Shown one piece after another: positions 13,401-24,600 of a DNA stretch of 64,000 bases; within the stretch, counting starts at the first letter, position 1, and every line of letters begins with the position of its first letter. The notes under the pieces were generated by a model, which was not told the origin of the DNA, did no database searches, and saw nothing but the letters and a program-made list of their open reading frames with translations. Origin of the DNA: Ciona savignyi (taxonomy: Eukaryota; Chordata; Ascidiacea; Phlebobranchia; Cionidae); NCBI GenBank assembly GCA_000149265.1, contig CH003266.1, forward strand, positions 1,725,751 to 1,789,750. The letters run 5' to 3'. Made by a program: the position numbers and the translations under genes.

Positions 13401-16400
13401 TATGATGTATATTGCTGTGCAACTAAAACTAAGTAAGCCAGTTCACATTGCTGAATAAAGTAGTTCAGTTGTTTAACAAAAACTCAAAGAACATCTAAAT
13501 CATATATATATATATATATATATATCCGTGGTCTATGTTCCATGTGATAACTATTAAACATAAATAAAAAAGGTAGGATAGAAATCGTACCTCCATTTTT
13601 CCCATTAGGTCTCTCAGGATCCCACACAACAATATTCCCGAGGGAAGTGGCTGTGAAGGCTCGTCGCGATGGTTCATCCTGTGTTACAGGATCATTATGT
13701 GCATGCTGACGGAGCAATAACATTGTGTGAATGTTTGTTTTTTTAATATCCTTGTTAGGGAGAAGACATGCTTTATTAATATGTATTGTAACACATCTCA
13801 TAATTACAGTCTAGTCAATGACGCTATTACAGGGTATGGAAGATTGGTTCATTTATACCCTCCTGGGTAAGACGTCAGGCTTTATTTACACGAATTGCAA
13901 TACACCTCATGCCCTCAGTCGAGATAATAGAGCTATTTCAGAGTGTTGATGGTTGCTACATTTATGTACTTGTAAGTGGAAAAGTAGACTTTATTCATGG
14001 ATGTTGTAAGTCATCTAATGCCCACTGTTAATTTGCTGGGGCTAGTACAGTGTGTAGCTGTGTACATGTTCGGTTCATACATATCCTTAACCACTGGTGT
14101 TGTAATTTACCACATGTCAAACCATACTATGACAGTGTGTGGATGTATACAGCTATAAACTATGACAGTGTGTGGTCGGTTGCCTTATTTATATCCTATT
14201 AGATGAAAAAATTGGCCTTATACACAGATGTTGTAAGACATCTCATACCCCCTATTAATTTGCTGCGGCTATTACAATGTGTGGATATTTGGTTCATATA
14301 TATCCTCAACCACAAGTGCTGTAAGTAGTTACTCAAAAATTAACACAGCAAACATGCTTACAAGGAAAATTGTCTGACTGAACAAACCAACCGCTCGATT
14401 GAAGTTTGTATCAGAGAGAAATGGAGCGCTTTGCTTCAAAGTTCCACTTTCCTGGATCAGAAACAGGGGGTTATTTGGAGTGATGATTAATTTCACGATT
14501 TTTCTTAAGTGTATTGTGTATGCTTTATATATCCGAGGGTTATTTGTGTTTGTTTATTGAGTAAAGCTATATATCCATTACAGTATTTGTTTAAAACAAA
14601 ATTAAGCTTTATTGGATTATCATTGTTGTAAAAAAGATAGAAACAGCATAACTTCAAACCTCCTACGAGTCACCAACCCCTCAACCCTGCTTACCCATGA
14701 ATGGAAGAGGACTTGCACCCATGCCATTATATTTTATTAAAATTTGCTGAGTAAAATTCCATCATTCAATTTGATTTGTTCAAGTGTGCCGCGATTTTTT
14801 TAGAATTTTTTTAGTGTGCCACGAGCTGGAAAAGTTTGAGAACCACTGCACTAAACCCTGCTTACCCATGAATGGAAGAGGACTTGTGATTCACTGTTAG
14901 TTACGAAGTGGTGGTTGTTGGTTGGATGGAAGGTGACGTAGGTTTGCAAGTTGTGTGTTGGATGGATGTCGATCGAGTGAAGCGGTTCGTCTGATGATTC
15001 GGTCCAATCCCATAAACATACCTGGACGAATGGGTTAGAATACCTTACGCATACAGTCAAGCACCTTAATACACCTCATGCCCGCAGTCAAGTACATTAA
15101 TACACCTAATATACCCACAGCCAAGTTTGGGAAGCTATTACAGTATTAGGATAATCAGATACAGCTGGTAATTTGAATGGCACGTTATATACTACTAGGT
15201 TAGTGCAATGTAAAGTGGTTTGCTTTAGTGAAAAGTACTACAACTCATTACAATAGACACATGTGTTTGTATGGACCACTACAGCAGTTAGTAGCGATAA
15301 ACCGAAGTATCAAACTTATATAAAAAGCTAAAACTTACGGTTTGAGGAGTTGTTGCTGATAGTGTGACAATGTATTTGGCGTCAGGTGACATAGAAAGTG
15401 CAACAACCCCTGCATCATCATGGATGCTAAATATGGTCTGCACAGGTATCCTGCGATATTAACTCAGGATGAAGGTTTTTGCATGTAAAGCAACAAATGC
15501 ATTGCAAAACGTTACTTTTATCAACTCGACTATGAGCATATCATGCAAGAATTTATGCAATTTATACCACAAAAAATATATACCTTCGGCAATGGTTTGG
15601 ACTAAGGCAAGTTTTTGTGAAATTTATGTAATGCAAGTGAATAAAGACTAATTTCACACCTACAAGGATATAATTGAACCAACCATTCACACACTGTATC
15701 AACTTGACGGTGGAGATAAGGAGTAATAAGATAAGATAACTGTAGTAGATATAATATAAAATGAACAAAAACGAAACAAACCCTGTATATGTGTCCCATA
15801 TAATGACACAACTTCCATGTCCCTTGTCTCCGGTTGCAACCCACCTCTTATCTTCACTACAGTCCATGCAAGAAATCGTGTTTCCCTGCAGTTTACATTG
15901 GGGAGTAACAAAGCAAATCAGTTAAACTTTAAGAGTCAGTTACTGTAAAAAATACAAAGCAAATCAGTTTACTCAATAAACAACAAACAAACGCAATTTT
16001 AAGAGTTAGTTACTATACAATTGTGATAACAAAAAACTTACATGGCCTTGTAATATCTTCTGCACATTATGCTTAAAATCATACAACAGTGCCACGTTAG
16101 CGGCTGCATATAATATCACAGTTCGATTTCCGTCAGATAGATCAATGCATGGAACCTTTCTGTTTAGTCCAAACGTCCATTCCAAGTTCAATGGCTCGTT
16201 TGAATCCTCGTTTCTGGGCATATTATATGATCACTATGGTTATTCAGTGTTTTTATAAATGCATGATTTATAATTGGGATATGTAATATGACTAGGATAG
16301 GGTATTTGTGTTTTATGGCCATGAATGAAAATCGCAGAAGGCATTACCACACGGACAATTGTCAAAATATCTAATTAAGCTGTTACAGTATGTTTAATGT

Positions 16401-19400
16401 AACTTTCCTATTTCTACTGTTTTATATATATCAACCCATTAATCCACTGGTTTCAGGCAAAGGTCATTTTTCTATGGACACAACCGTTTAATTCGTAATT
16501 AGTTTTGCTCTGACGCCATTTAGATTTAACCTATTGAAATATCCAGCACTCAACGATATCTACCAGTACCGGTACCTTCACTTTAGTCATTTAATATTTA
16601 AGGTATTTATTACTATAACACAGAACCAAACACATCAACTTATAAAAAATTAAACCATACACTATTGGATAAACTACATCTTGTGTCTACTGTAGATGAT
16701 GAAAATAACTAGATATCTGTACAATTGTCCGGCCGGTTGGTCTAACGGTTAAGTGCGTCGCCTTTCAATCAAAAGGTTGCAGGTGCGACATTGGTCGCTA
16801 GCTAGATGGTTGTGTCCTTGAGCAAGGCACTTTACGGACATTGCCTGAACCCAGCGGATTAATGGGTTTTCCCGAAATTGAAGGAACGTGTCTATCATAT
16901 ACAACACACTGCAATAGCTCCGGTAACCTGACGATGGGCGCGAGGTGATCTGACAATTGCCCGTGTGTTAACCCCCTTAGTTTTCCCATTCACGGGGATA
17001 AACATGTATATCTTATCCTAATTATGAATGTGCTTTCAAATAATTATGACATCCTAATTACCTTGACAACATTGAATTACGAGCAGTTGCTGTGGTAACT
17101 TTGGATTCATCTCCAGTTGGTAAAGGGGGAATCCCGGGGAGTTGAGAATCGTGATTGGTCATGTGCTGGTGAATCATGAACACCAGCTGATGGTTGTGGT
17201 GTGGTCATCTGCGAATATGTGGGATGGTTGTCTTGGTTTACGCGTTGCTTGTAATTAAAAGTGAAACAATTTTTTTGGCTTTGCAGAATAAAAAGGAAAC
17301 TGTGAGTTTGATGTTCTTACAATTAAATTTGTTACAATATAGAAGGTAATTTAAGGACTCTATGTTCCTTAAGTTGGTACGAATAACCTGTTCGGTGTAA
17401 TACTACTAAGCTTTCAACATTGGGGATCACACAACACCCAAGTGAACCCTCTTTGAGGAAATGTCTGTACTGTGCGTATGCTGGTGCAGTGACCACACTG
17501 TGTAATCCAAGGGTGGGCAAGTTCTCTAGTCGATGCGCCAGATGTGGGAAAATGAAGTTCTTGGTGGGCCGGATTATTACATGAATAGAATTCAATATCT
17601 TAATTACAGGGTATGCTTAGATACAGTGTGCGTTCCAATAAAAATCCCTTCACGGGCCGGACCTGGGCCGTATGTTGCCCATGCCTGGTGTTGCCAGTTT
17701 TCCTATGCTTGTATAAATAGTTTGATTTATCTAAATAAAAGTGTAAACTAACTTCCATTATGTGAAAGAAAAAAGGTGGCAGGTGCGAAACCGGTCGCTA
17801 GCTAGTCAGTTGTGTCCTTGGGTAAATCAATAGCTCCTGTAACCTGATGATGGGCGTGAGGTGATCTGACGATTGCCCGTGTGTTAACCCCCTTAATTTT
17901 CCCATTCATGGGGATAAACATGAATATCCCATCCTATAAAATAGCTTAGAAAACGAAATAATTTAGAATTGAGGTTAAGTACAGAAGCTCTTACATCTCC
18001 CACTGTGTGGATGTCCTGACCATCAGCAGCTATCTCATTGATGTCCAATTTCAGATTTTGACTTGCTGAACCATCACCACTTGGTGGACGTACTACTTCA
18101 TTACTTGGTGTGGTTGCCCCATTACCACTAGGTGATGCTGCTTTCTCACCACTTGGTGATGCTGCTATTTCACCACTTGGTGATGCTGCTATTTCACCAC
18201 TAGGTGATGCTGGCACTTCACCAGTTGGTGGAGCCATTCCCTCAGCAATCTCTGCAGATTCTTCACCACCACTAGGTTGAGCTATATTTTCATTATTTGA
18301 CTGGGCTGTAACGTCATCACTCGGTGTCGCTGTTCTGTCAACACTTGGTTGAGCTGCAATTTCACCATTAGATGTCGCCATATCTGCTTGATTGTCCACA
18401 TTTTCGCCATCAGGAAGAGCTGTTTCCTCGCTTAATGGTTGAATTTCACCATCGACTGCAAAATTATGTAAAACATGAATGACAGATAATAAGTATTATT
18501 TTTTAAACAACACGCCTTAACAAATAAAAAAAACAATTGTTGTCCTACCACATCCTACTGAGATTATATTGAAGGACGTGGCCATGCACAACTACTACTT
18601 ACATGATGTCCAAATTATTTTTATCTGCGTACCATTAATCTTTACCATTTGTGACCACAATATTAACAGTTATAATAGAAAAGCAACAAAATAAGATTAT
18701 TGTTATTCAATGACAACCCTTTCCACACTCACCCCCTTCATTTAACTTGTCTGCTGCTTCTTGATTGGACTCATCAGCTTGAGGGGTTGCTATAAAGTAA
18801 AATTTCATTTAAAATATTATATGTTTCGAACATCTGATTGATTTAGCTTATGTGGTAACAGTAAAAGACCAACAGTTGAAAGGTTCTGTATTGGAAAACA
18901 GCCGTATCTTTGTTGTGTATGCAATGGAAAGAAAAGTCGACATCTAGATGCATTGATAGGCTGAACAACAATATAGTATTGTTTCTAACATAGAATAAGA
19001 TTCTTATAGTTTATTTTAGTGGATGGAAGAACAACCATACATTAACAATAGCAATCGTTAAACTTTTGCCGTATAATGTTTGGGATGTAGCTTAAGTTGA
19101 AACCAACAATCTACTGGGATCATGTCAAGTACGTTAATTGCCCTGCCAAACAACACAACCCACAAGCTAGTAGTTGGCTGATCTTGCAACCTTATGACAA
19201 ACAGTTGCATTTAATACAACTGAATAAACCACCCATACAAGCTCCCACAAGCTCACTAAAGGAATAAGTTATTCTGATGATTATTATTACCCCTGTAGTA
19301 TTTACTTACACTGATATATAAATTTATCACAACCATTAACCATGGAATGGTTAGTACATCTTCTATTTAAAAAACATAGAAATACCATGTTGTGATGCTT

Positions 19401-19668
19401 CAACTTTATTTTCTTTAGTTTCAACCTTGGAAGTCTCTTCTTCTGGTTCTTTTGCTCCTGCTAACTTTGCTGAATCATTTCCAACTTCTGTCATAACTTC
19501 ATTGGGCCCAACTTCATTGAGCCCAACTTCATGAGCTCCAACTTCTACTTTTGTTGTTTCTTCTTCCACATTTTCAGTCCCATGTTGAACCCCATCAACC
19601 ACGGGGGTTGGGGGAATACTGGTTTGAGTTTGTTGTTCACTTTCCACTTTCTCGCCTTGTTCAGACAT
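1422..19668 (-). CDS. CFAP251: Cilia- and flagella-associated protein 251 (WDR66), 22 coding exons
   Basis: WD-repeat protein of the motile-cilium axoneme. In this family it belongs to the calmodulin- and spoke-associated complex at radial spoke 3. Exons in coding order: 19386-19668, 18733-18789, 17995-18455, 17062-17186, 16042-16213, 15782-15885, 15339-15450, 14866-15021, 14362-14451, 13591-13678, 12871-13096, 11952-12137, 11399-11458, 10955-11034, 9984-10117, 8183-8347, 7409-7635, 6481-6720, 5686-5920, 4809-4899, 2164-2298, 1422-1621. All junctions are GT-AG, phases match, and the total is 3,627 nt (1,208 aa; human about 1,150). The N-terminal 300 residues are low complexity. WD repeats start near LEWTFG. 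Diagnostic stretches include [43 protein letters not shown] and GEHMTEHEL. The C-terminus is the helical, EF-hand-like region typical of the family. Exon 4 is the least certain, because its acceptor was chosen by frame. The ATG at 19668 opens the low-complexity N-terminus. Confidence 0.93.
2407..2700 (+). repeat. tRNA-derived SINE-like element, near full length
   Basis: About 290 bp. The tRNA-like head has a GGTTTAGTG box-A-like motif and a degenerate box B near GAATTCGAAACC. The body has the family signature CTAGTCGGTTGTGTC, GGGCAAGGCA, a CACAACACACTGCA block, and the tail TTCTATTCTATCC. Lies in CFAP251 intron 20/21. Confidence 0.8.
2811..3135 (+). repeat. Left arm of a 325-bp near-perfect inverted duplication
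   Basis: The sequence is repeated in reverse complement at 4132-4456 with almost no mismatches. The near-identity implies a very recent event, or an assembly artefact around the gap between the arms. Confidence 0.93.
3087..3300 (+). repeat. Direct repeat copy 1 flanking the tRNA-Leu/gap segment
   Basis: A block of about 214 bp recurs in the same orientation at 3909-4122 with a few substitutions and 1-nt indels. It contains CAGTAAGTGTTTTG (donor-like), TTGTTTACAG (acceptor-like), and a short basic open frame that ends in a stop just past the block. Confidence 0.9.
3546..3627 (-). tRNA. tRNA-Leu (anticodon UAA)
   Basis: The 82-nt minus-strand sequence folds as a class II tRNA. Acceptor stem ACTGGGT pairs with ACCCAGT. 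The D arm contains GGCCGAGTGGTTAAGGC (box A), the anticodon arm is TTGGA-CTTAAGT-TCCAA with anticodon TAA, there is a long variable arm, and the T arm is GTGGG-TTCGAAC-CCCAC (box B). No intron. It sits inside a CFAP251 intron on the same strand. Confidence 0.93.
3808..3907. other. Assembly gap (100 N)
   Basis: Exactly 100 N, the usual placeholder for a gap of unknown size. It lies between tRNA-Leu and direct repeat copy 2, so the arrangement of the surrounding duplicated blocks is not proven. Confidence 1.
3909..4122 (+). repeat. Direct repeat copy 2
   Basis: Second copy of the 3087-3300 block, directly abutting the inverted arm at 4132. Relative to copy 1 it has an extra A after TTTACAG and a GTAACTG in place of GTAAGTG, which destroys the donor-like motif. 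Confidence 0.9.
4132..4456 (-). repeat. Right arm of the 325-bp inverted duplication
   Basis: Reverse complement of 2811-3135. Ends at TAATATTCGCGATTTC, the mirror of the start of the left arm. Confidence 0.93.
4603..4786. mobile_element. hAT-type MITE, 184 bp
   Basis: Terminal inverted repeats CAGGCATGGGCAAC and GTTGCCCACCCCTG (imperfect). Flanked by a direct repeat gagctaaat, 8-9 bp, as expected for hAT target-site duplication. A related copy lies at 17508-17687 in the opposite orientation. Confidence 0.85.
5033..5310. mobile_element. hAT-type MITE, 278 bp, with perfect 8-bp target duplication
   Basis: Perfect terminal inverted repeats CAGGGATGTCCAACCT and AGGTTGGACATCCCTG, flanked on both sides by gactagat (5025-5032 and 5311-5318). 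The interior carries three tandem copies of a 25-bp unit (CTGTGGCCCATTGAATTAAT). No coding capacity. Confidence 0.93.
5400..5590 (-). repeat. Degenerate SINE fragment
   Basis: Reverse-orientation copy of the SINE-like family. CTTGCCCAAG, CGACTAGCTAGCGACCAG and the tRNA-like head are readable but the tail is missing. It abuts CFAP251 exon 19. Confidence 0.6.
6875..7167 (+). repeat. tRNA-derived SINE-like element, near full length
   Basis: Head GGCCAGTTGGTCTAGTGGTT, body with CTAGACGGTTGTGTCCTTGG, and tail ATATCCTATCC. Located in the CFAP251 intron between exons 17 and 18. Confidence 0.8.
9027..9225. mobile_element. hAT-type MITE, 199 bp, with perfect 8-bp target duplication
   Basis: Terminal inverted repeats CAGTGGTTCTTAA and TTAAGAACCACTG with ttctagag duplicated on each side (9019-9026, 9226-9233). 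A different TIR family from the 5033 element. A related right end (TTTGAGAACCACTG) occurs near 14836-14849. Confidence 0.93.
9637..9935 (+). repeat. tRNA-derived SINE-like element, near full length
   Basis: Shares head, core and TATCCTATCC tail with the other family copies. Abuts CFAP251 exon 15. Confidence 0.75.
10160..10380 (+). repeat. Degenerate SINE copy
   Basis: Old, diverged copy of the same family: tRNA-like GGTAGCGCAATCGACAGGC head, then recognisable CTTTGGACAAGG and CAATAGCTCTGG blocks. Confidence 0.5.
11590..11760 (-). repeat. SINE fragment, 5' part
   Basis: Reverse-orientation head and core (CCTTTTCAAGGATACAACCG, CGACTAGCTAG), degenerate. Sits in CFAP251 intron 12/13. Confidence 0.55.
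13150..13275 (-). repeat. SINE fragment, 3' part
   Basis: Reverse-orientation tail: GGATAGGATAGGGTATTCAT, then TTTATCCCCGTGAATGGGAA and GTTAACACACAGGCAATCGT. Truncated after the CAATAGCTCCGG equivalent. Confidence 0.7.
13500..13525. repeat. TA microsatellite
   Basis: About 12 TA dinucleotides in CFAP251 intron 10/11. Confidence 0.85.
13830..14335. repeat. Tandem copies of a second interspersed repeat
   Basis: About four diverged units of 110-130 bp, each with a CTCATGCCC(T/A)CAGT-like box, GGGGCTATTACAGTGTG and GGTTCATACATATCCT. Single copies or short arrays of the same family recur near 15055-15135, 26270-26545 and 30120-30350. Confidence 0.55.
14688..14715. repeat. Duplicated copy of the CFAP251 exon 8 end plus 5' splice site
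   Basis: CTGCTTACCCATGAATGGAA and the next bases to GAGGACTTG are the same as at 14859-14887, which is the 3' end of CFAP251 exon 8 with its gtaagc donor. This second copy lies 170 bp downstream in the intron. Confidence 0.85.
16729..17021 (+). repeat. tRNA-derived SINE-like element, near full length
   Basis: Intact-looking copy with GTCCGGCCGGTTGGTCTAAC at its head, TTGCCTGAACCCAGCGGATT in the core and a TATCTTATCC tail. In CFAP251 intron 4/5. Confidence 0.8.
17508..17687. mobile_element. hAT-type MITE, 180 bp, related to 4603-4786
   Basis: Ends CAAGGGTGGGCAAG and TTGCCCATGCCTG are inverted relative to the 4603 element, and the interior matches it. The target duplication is eroded (gtgtaatc versus gtgttgcc), so this copy is probably older. 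Confidence 0.7.
17774..17937 (+). repeat. Internally deleted SINE copy
   Basis: Starts inside the tRNA-like head, lacks the middle third, and ends in ATATCCCATCC. Ends 58 bp from the CFAP251 exon 3 splice donor. Confidence 0.7.
17995..18455 (-). repeat. In-frame Pro-Ser-Gly-Glu repeat exon of CFAP251
   Basis: Exon 3 of CFAP251 (153 codons) is built largely from degenerate 8-residue repeats of the type ASPSGEIA. Central copies are near-identical at the DNA level and outer copies are diverged. It replaces the acidic low-complexity N-terminus of vertebrate CFAP251. Repeat-unit indels would stay in frame. Confidence 0.85.
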
Positions 19669-21667
19669 TTTAATAACTATTCTGTTTGCAATGCCAACAT
19701 GAAACTTCTATTTAGGTATTCACTAAAAAAAAATTACTTTTATTGATTTCAGGTAAAAGGATTTGTCTAAATACCTTGTGTCCACAAAAGTTTTGTCAAG
19801 ATGACAATTTCATTAATCTACTGGGTTCAGGTTATGTTTGCGCTACCATGCAGAGGACACAACCCACTAGCTAGCGGCTGGTTTTGATCACACATCCTTT
19901 TGACCTTACCTAACCCGCTACACTGAGGGGCTTTACTAATCTGCAGGACAGCGGGGCAGGATAAGCGGGGTCGGACAACACATTATATCACTAGCGAAAC
20001 AAATAAATTTTGTCACTAAATGAACGGGTTGGGGTATTTCGTCATTGAATATAACGGGACAGGGTGGGTCATTCTAAATACACAGTGTGGACAGTGTGGG
20101 TTGTGTCAGCAGTGTTTGGGCAGTGTGGACACACTTGAAACCCTTACTTTAACTCTAACCCTAACTCTGGAACACTATACCCCCACTGCTTACACATTAG
20201 CTACACACTGTCCACACGGCCCATACTTTTCACAATGCCCACACTGAGCACAGAGCACACACTGGTTATTAAGAGGAACAGTACAGGGTATATCATGAGT
20301 AGGAACATATTTTGGTCACTAACATAAGCGTTTTTGGTCAAATAGTAAAGCCCACACTAAGCCCAAATAGATCTATCGTTTTGTGGACGTCATACTGCAA
20401 TGATATCCGTGCATAGCATTACTACAAAATACAAACGTGTAATTATAAATCATAAGGATCTAAACTTCGAATAACCAATTGATAATATAAACGTTGTTAA
20501 ATTCTTAATAAAAAATTACCACTGTCCGTTAAGACTAAAAGTTTTAAACAAAACTGTAATTTTATACACGTCGTAAATGATATGGTAAAACTAAACTACA
20601 ATTTTACGTCTTGTGTTCAAGTAAATAACGATTTGTAACTTCACATTTGCTGCTGTGGTTGTAGTCATAGTAGCATAGAAATCTCACAAAACAACACGGA
20701 GCATAGATATCTTTATCGTTACCCAAACGGCGATATTTTTAAATATTTACAAACAAAAACATAATTTAAAATTAAAAAAAACACACAGACTTACCAACGA
20801 GTCCATTTTACTGAATTAATTTTAGTATTTCAAGTTGCTTGGCTGATCATATTCATAAGCAATAATTTTAGTGAAAACTTGGCGTACACAATCATACTTT
20901 GGATATTAAAATATTTATGGATATTAAAAATCGATCAGAAAGTTTAATCTTGTAGTTTTTTGGGGCCGAACTAATTTTTTTGGTATTTTTGTTTAAAACT
21001 GCCCAGAAAAATTTCTTTTTCTCACTCCTCATAAAGAGAGATCATTTTGCTGGCCCTTTTTTCCACTCTCTCCTATTCTTGATCATTTTCTTATTTTTTC
21101 GATGTCATTCAACATTTCTCACAACTTCTGCGAAAGTGTGGTATGGTTGTATTGTCGGTTTTATTTGGAAGATTTAATGTTACGGCGTCAGATAGCTCCG
21201 TCGGTAGAAGCGTCGGCGGACTGTCAGTAGCGAAAAGGTTGTGTGATCAAAACGTGCAGCTAGCCTGACAGCATTCTTATCGCGTAAGGCCAGAGGCATG
21301 TTTAAAAAGCATTTCAGTTTTCGACAAAACTTTGTGCGTGCAACCAACGATTAGTTGTGTGATAACGACCTATTTAGCATTCGTGAAGCAAAACTGACGA
21401 TGAAATAAGTAATCTGACAATTACCAATATGATAACTCTCTTAGATAACTCTCTTCTCTTAAACCAATATGATAACTTTCTTAAATTTATAAAAGTTAGC
21501 TTTAGAAGTAACAGTACAACTAAATAAATCATACATCACCAAAAATACACTTAAACTAAAATGCAATGGGACAATAGATGAAACCTAATGTTTCAATCTC
21601 CTGGCAAAAATATTTGTCGTTGTTTGTAGGTAAAATTAGGTTTTAATAATATCAATCTGTCAATAAA
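19669..21667. promoter_or_regulatory. Head-to-head intergenic region, CFAP251 and ACOX1
   Basis: 1,999 bp separate the two divergent start codons. The region holds a degenerate reverse SINE (19795-19940), short GTGTGGACAGTGTG-type runs (20080-20250) and a decayed tRNA-like fragment (21185-21290). On the minus strand near 20795-20812 there is ATGGACTCGTTG followed by a good donor, gtaagt. It could be a 5' non-coding exon or uORF of CFAP251, but no in-frame acceptor joins it to the ORF. TTGTTTGTAG at 21621-21630, upstream of the ACOX1 ATG, could be a trans-splice or cis 3' splice site. Confidence 0.45.
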
Positions 21668-24600
21668 ATGTCGAAAAAAGTTGAAATCAACCCAGACCTT
21701 CAGAAAGAGCGAGATGCAGCAACTTTTGATGTTGAGGAATTATCCACTTTGCTTTATAGTGGACCTAAAGAATTAGAAAAAAAGCGAAAGCTTGGTCAGT
21801 TCTTGAATCTGGACAATTCAATTTCAATTTTATTTTTTGTTTTTTTGAACACTTGTCCCAAAATGAACTTGTTGCCCTTATTACAAGTAGAGATATACTT
21901 AATCGTCATTTTTGGATTTGGATTGACTCAGAAAATTCGGTTGAATTTCAAATTTTGAGTCAATATTACTTTCTTCAACTCAACTGTGGGCATGGGGTGT
22001 ATTATATGTGCACCTGCACAAGCCACTTTATATTGCTCCAACCCAGTAGTATCTAATAAGTGAAATGTCTAGTAGTATCCTATGTTATCCAAATGTCTGA
22101 ATTTTCACACTAAAATAAGTCCAGAAACTTGACTTATTTACTAAGTGGCAGTGGTGGCATGGAAGGTAATCCAGATTAACTTTTTGACTTCTGAGCTTGG
22201 TTAATTAGAGTGTTGTGTGAACAAAACTCAGTAGATTAATTGTTGAACTAAAACCTCTTAATAACAATATCCGACTCCAGTAACCCAAAGTCAGATACAA
22301 TGTTAAAATCTTAATTATAGTTATGGTGGCTAATAACATAACAGCTGGCACCATGCACCAGCACAAGTATACTAGTACTCACCACCCCCCTACTTATATA
22401 CTAGTACTTATCACCCCCTACCAGCACAAGTATACTAGTACTCATCCCCACACTTCCTCATACAAACAGAGGCACTTGTACGTGACGATCCTGACTACAA
22501 ATGCATCCCGTTTCCATTCCTTTCCCGCGAGGAACAATATGAGGAAGGATTACGTCGGAGCACAATCGCAGTCTCGAAGAAGGATCAACTTGGACCACTT
22601 ATTGAAAACCATAAAGATCTCATAACTTACAATACGTGAGTTCTGGAATATATAATGAAACATTTGACCAAAGAAATGAGTTGGGACATGGTAAATGAAT
22701 TAAGGGCAAATGGGCAATATCTGTAAAACACACATACCTATTTATTCTTGAAATTTGTTAAATTATTATTTCTAGGTTGACCTGATTTTATGAGTTATAC
22801 GGTCCTTGGGTGGTTGCACAGCACAGTATAATTATTTCCATTTTCAACAACCTCTCAAACAAACACACAAAATGTTATGACCTTATATTATGTACAAACA
22901 TACAAGTGTTGCCTAAGTCATGGCACTGCTGGATTATTGTGACAAATTTCCTTATATTTAATTTCCTGCATGCATACTGTTAATTGATTACCTTTATGGT
23001 TGCATTAATTATGGTTAGTGACTTAACTACATTTAACTAATAATTCTCTGAAAATGAATGCCCTGGTTGAAGTTGGTCTGTACAATTGTAGTCTACCATT
23101 GTTGTAAATTGATGACATTAATTACTGAGTTATGGAGGTAATTGGCACCATGTTGTAAAATGCACCAAAACCAAAGCATGATTAAATGTGACCTTGTAGT
23201 AATATTGAGACAGTGCAATTCTATCGTGTTAGCACAAAGTTTTAATAACGAACGTGGATATGTTTACCTAATCTGTTAAATTATTCAATGAAGGTAATAA
23301 TTGTGGTTTATATATAATGTAGCTTGCGGTACATACTTGGATGTGTCTCGCTGGTGTTAAATCTTGGCATGAAAAATTGGACCTTAGTTAACTCTTCTCT
23401 ATTGCTTCATATAAAATGACCGAAACAAATGTAATTACTGTTTAAAGTTCACATACCATCTTTAATCTTTGATGTAAATTGCTAATTTTTGACCTCATTT
23501 TTCATTTGCATGAACTAATTTTTTTTAATTAACCAACATAGCCTTGAAACTTTCATGCCAACACCCTAGAAATGTTGTGTCACCGAATGTAATGTTCGAC
23601 TTGAACTACGGAATGTTTGTTCCTACACTGATGGGGCAGGGCACAAATGAACAGCAAGCCAAGTGGTTGTTTCCGGCACTCAACCATGAACTGATCGGGA
23701 CGTACGCTCAAACGGAGATGGGGCATGGTAGGATCTGCTGAATGAAATTAGTTTGCAGTCGTGTTAAGCTTTAATTCATTTGCTAATTTGCGTAGCATGC
23801 TAAGCTTGGTAATTCGATAAATTTTGCACCCCATGCGCTATTTACACTATCATGCGTTTAACATGTGTTCTAATGTACCAACTTTAGCATGAATAAACAA
23901 TTGATCAAATCAGCAGCATATCCCAATATTTACTTTACAGTATTACAATCTAATTTCTTCTTGTAATTAACACCCCCTTTCACACCCCTAACCTTCTCGA
24001 CCCAACTGTTTTTACGTTAATCACCCTACACAGAACTACCGCTCCAACAATAATACTGGTCTCGCAATGACGTTTTAAATTAACCCTTTGTTACTTGTAG
24101 CACCTTGATTTTTCCACCATCAATTAACCCACACATATACTTTAAACACACATCTGTGCTGTGCAGCCATACCAAAGCTTATGGTGTCCTGGCTTATGTA
24201 AACATAAGTAATTCTAAATGTGAAGTTATTTGAGCTGTTACCCTAACCCCTAGCACTTTTGGGACATCTACTTCCCCAGCCATTCTTGGACTTTAGGATC
24301 CCATTGCTAACCTTACATTTTGTCTACACATGTGATCATATTACCTGCTTATTTGCCAAGTTATTATAAAAAAAAGTTTTGTTCTTTGAAACCCTTCCAC
24401 CCCTCATACAACTCAGCATTGTGAACCAACAAAGGAGCCAACCACTCTCTTTACAATCCTCCATGTTCATACCGACCCTGGAAAAGCAGGGTTCAGATGA
24501 ACAGAGAGAGAAATGGCTGCCACTCGCATTGGATTTCAAAATACTCGGGACTTATGCACAGACTGAGTTGGGACACGGTGTGTTCTGCATCTTGCAATGC

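Noticed and set aside
15562..15911. Several minus-strand frames around CFAP251 exon 6
   Set aside because: Only 15782-15885 is exon. The hydrophobic continuation is intron read-through, not a membrane segment.
17332..17507. Minus-strand open frame of about 57 codons next to the hAT MITE in CFAP251 intron 3
   Set aside because: No recognisable family, and it ends in a stop; the CFAP251 reading frame is complete without it. Could be a poison exon, but nothing in the sequence decides.
21185..21290. Possible tRNA (GATAGCTCCGTCGGTAGAAG)
   Set aside because: A-box-like head only. B box reads GTGTGATCAAAACG and the stems do not pair; decayed tRNA-like sequence.
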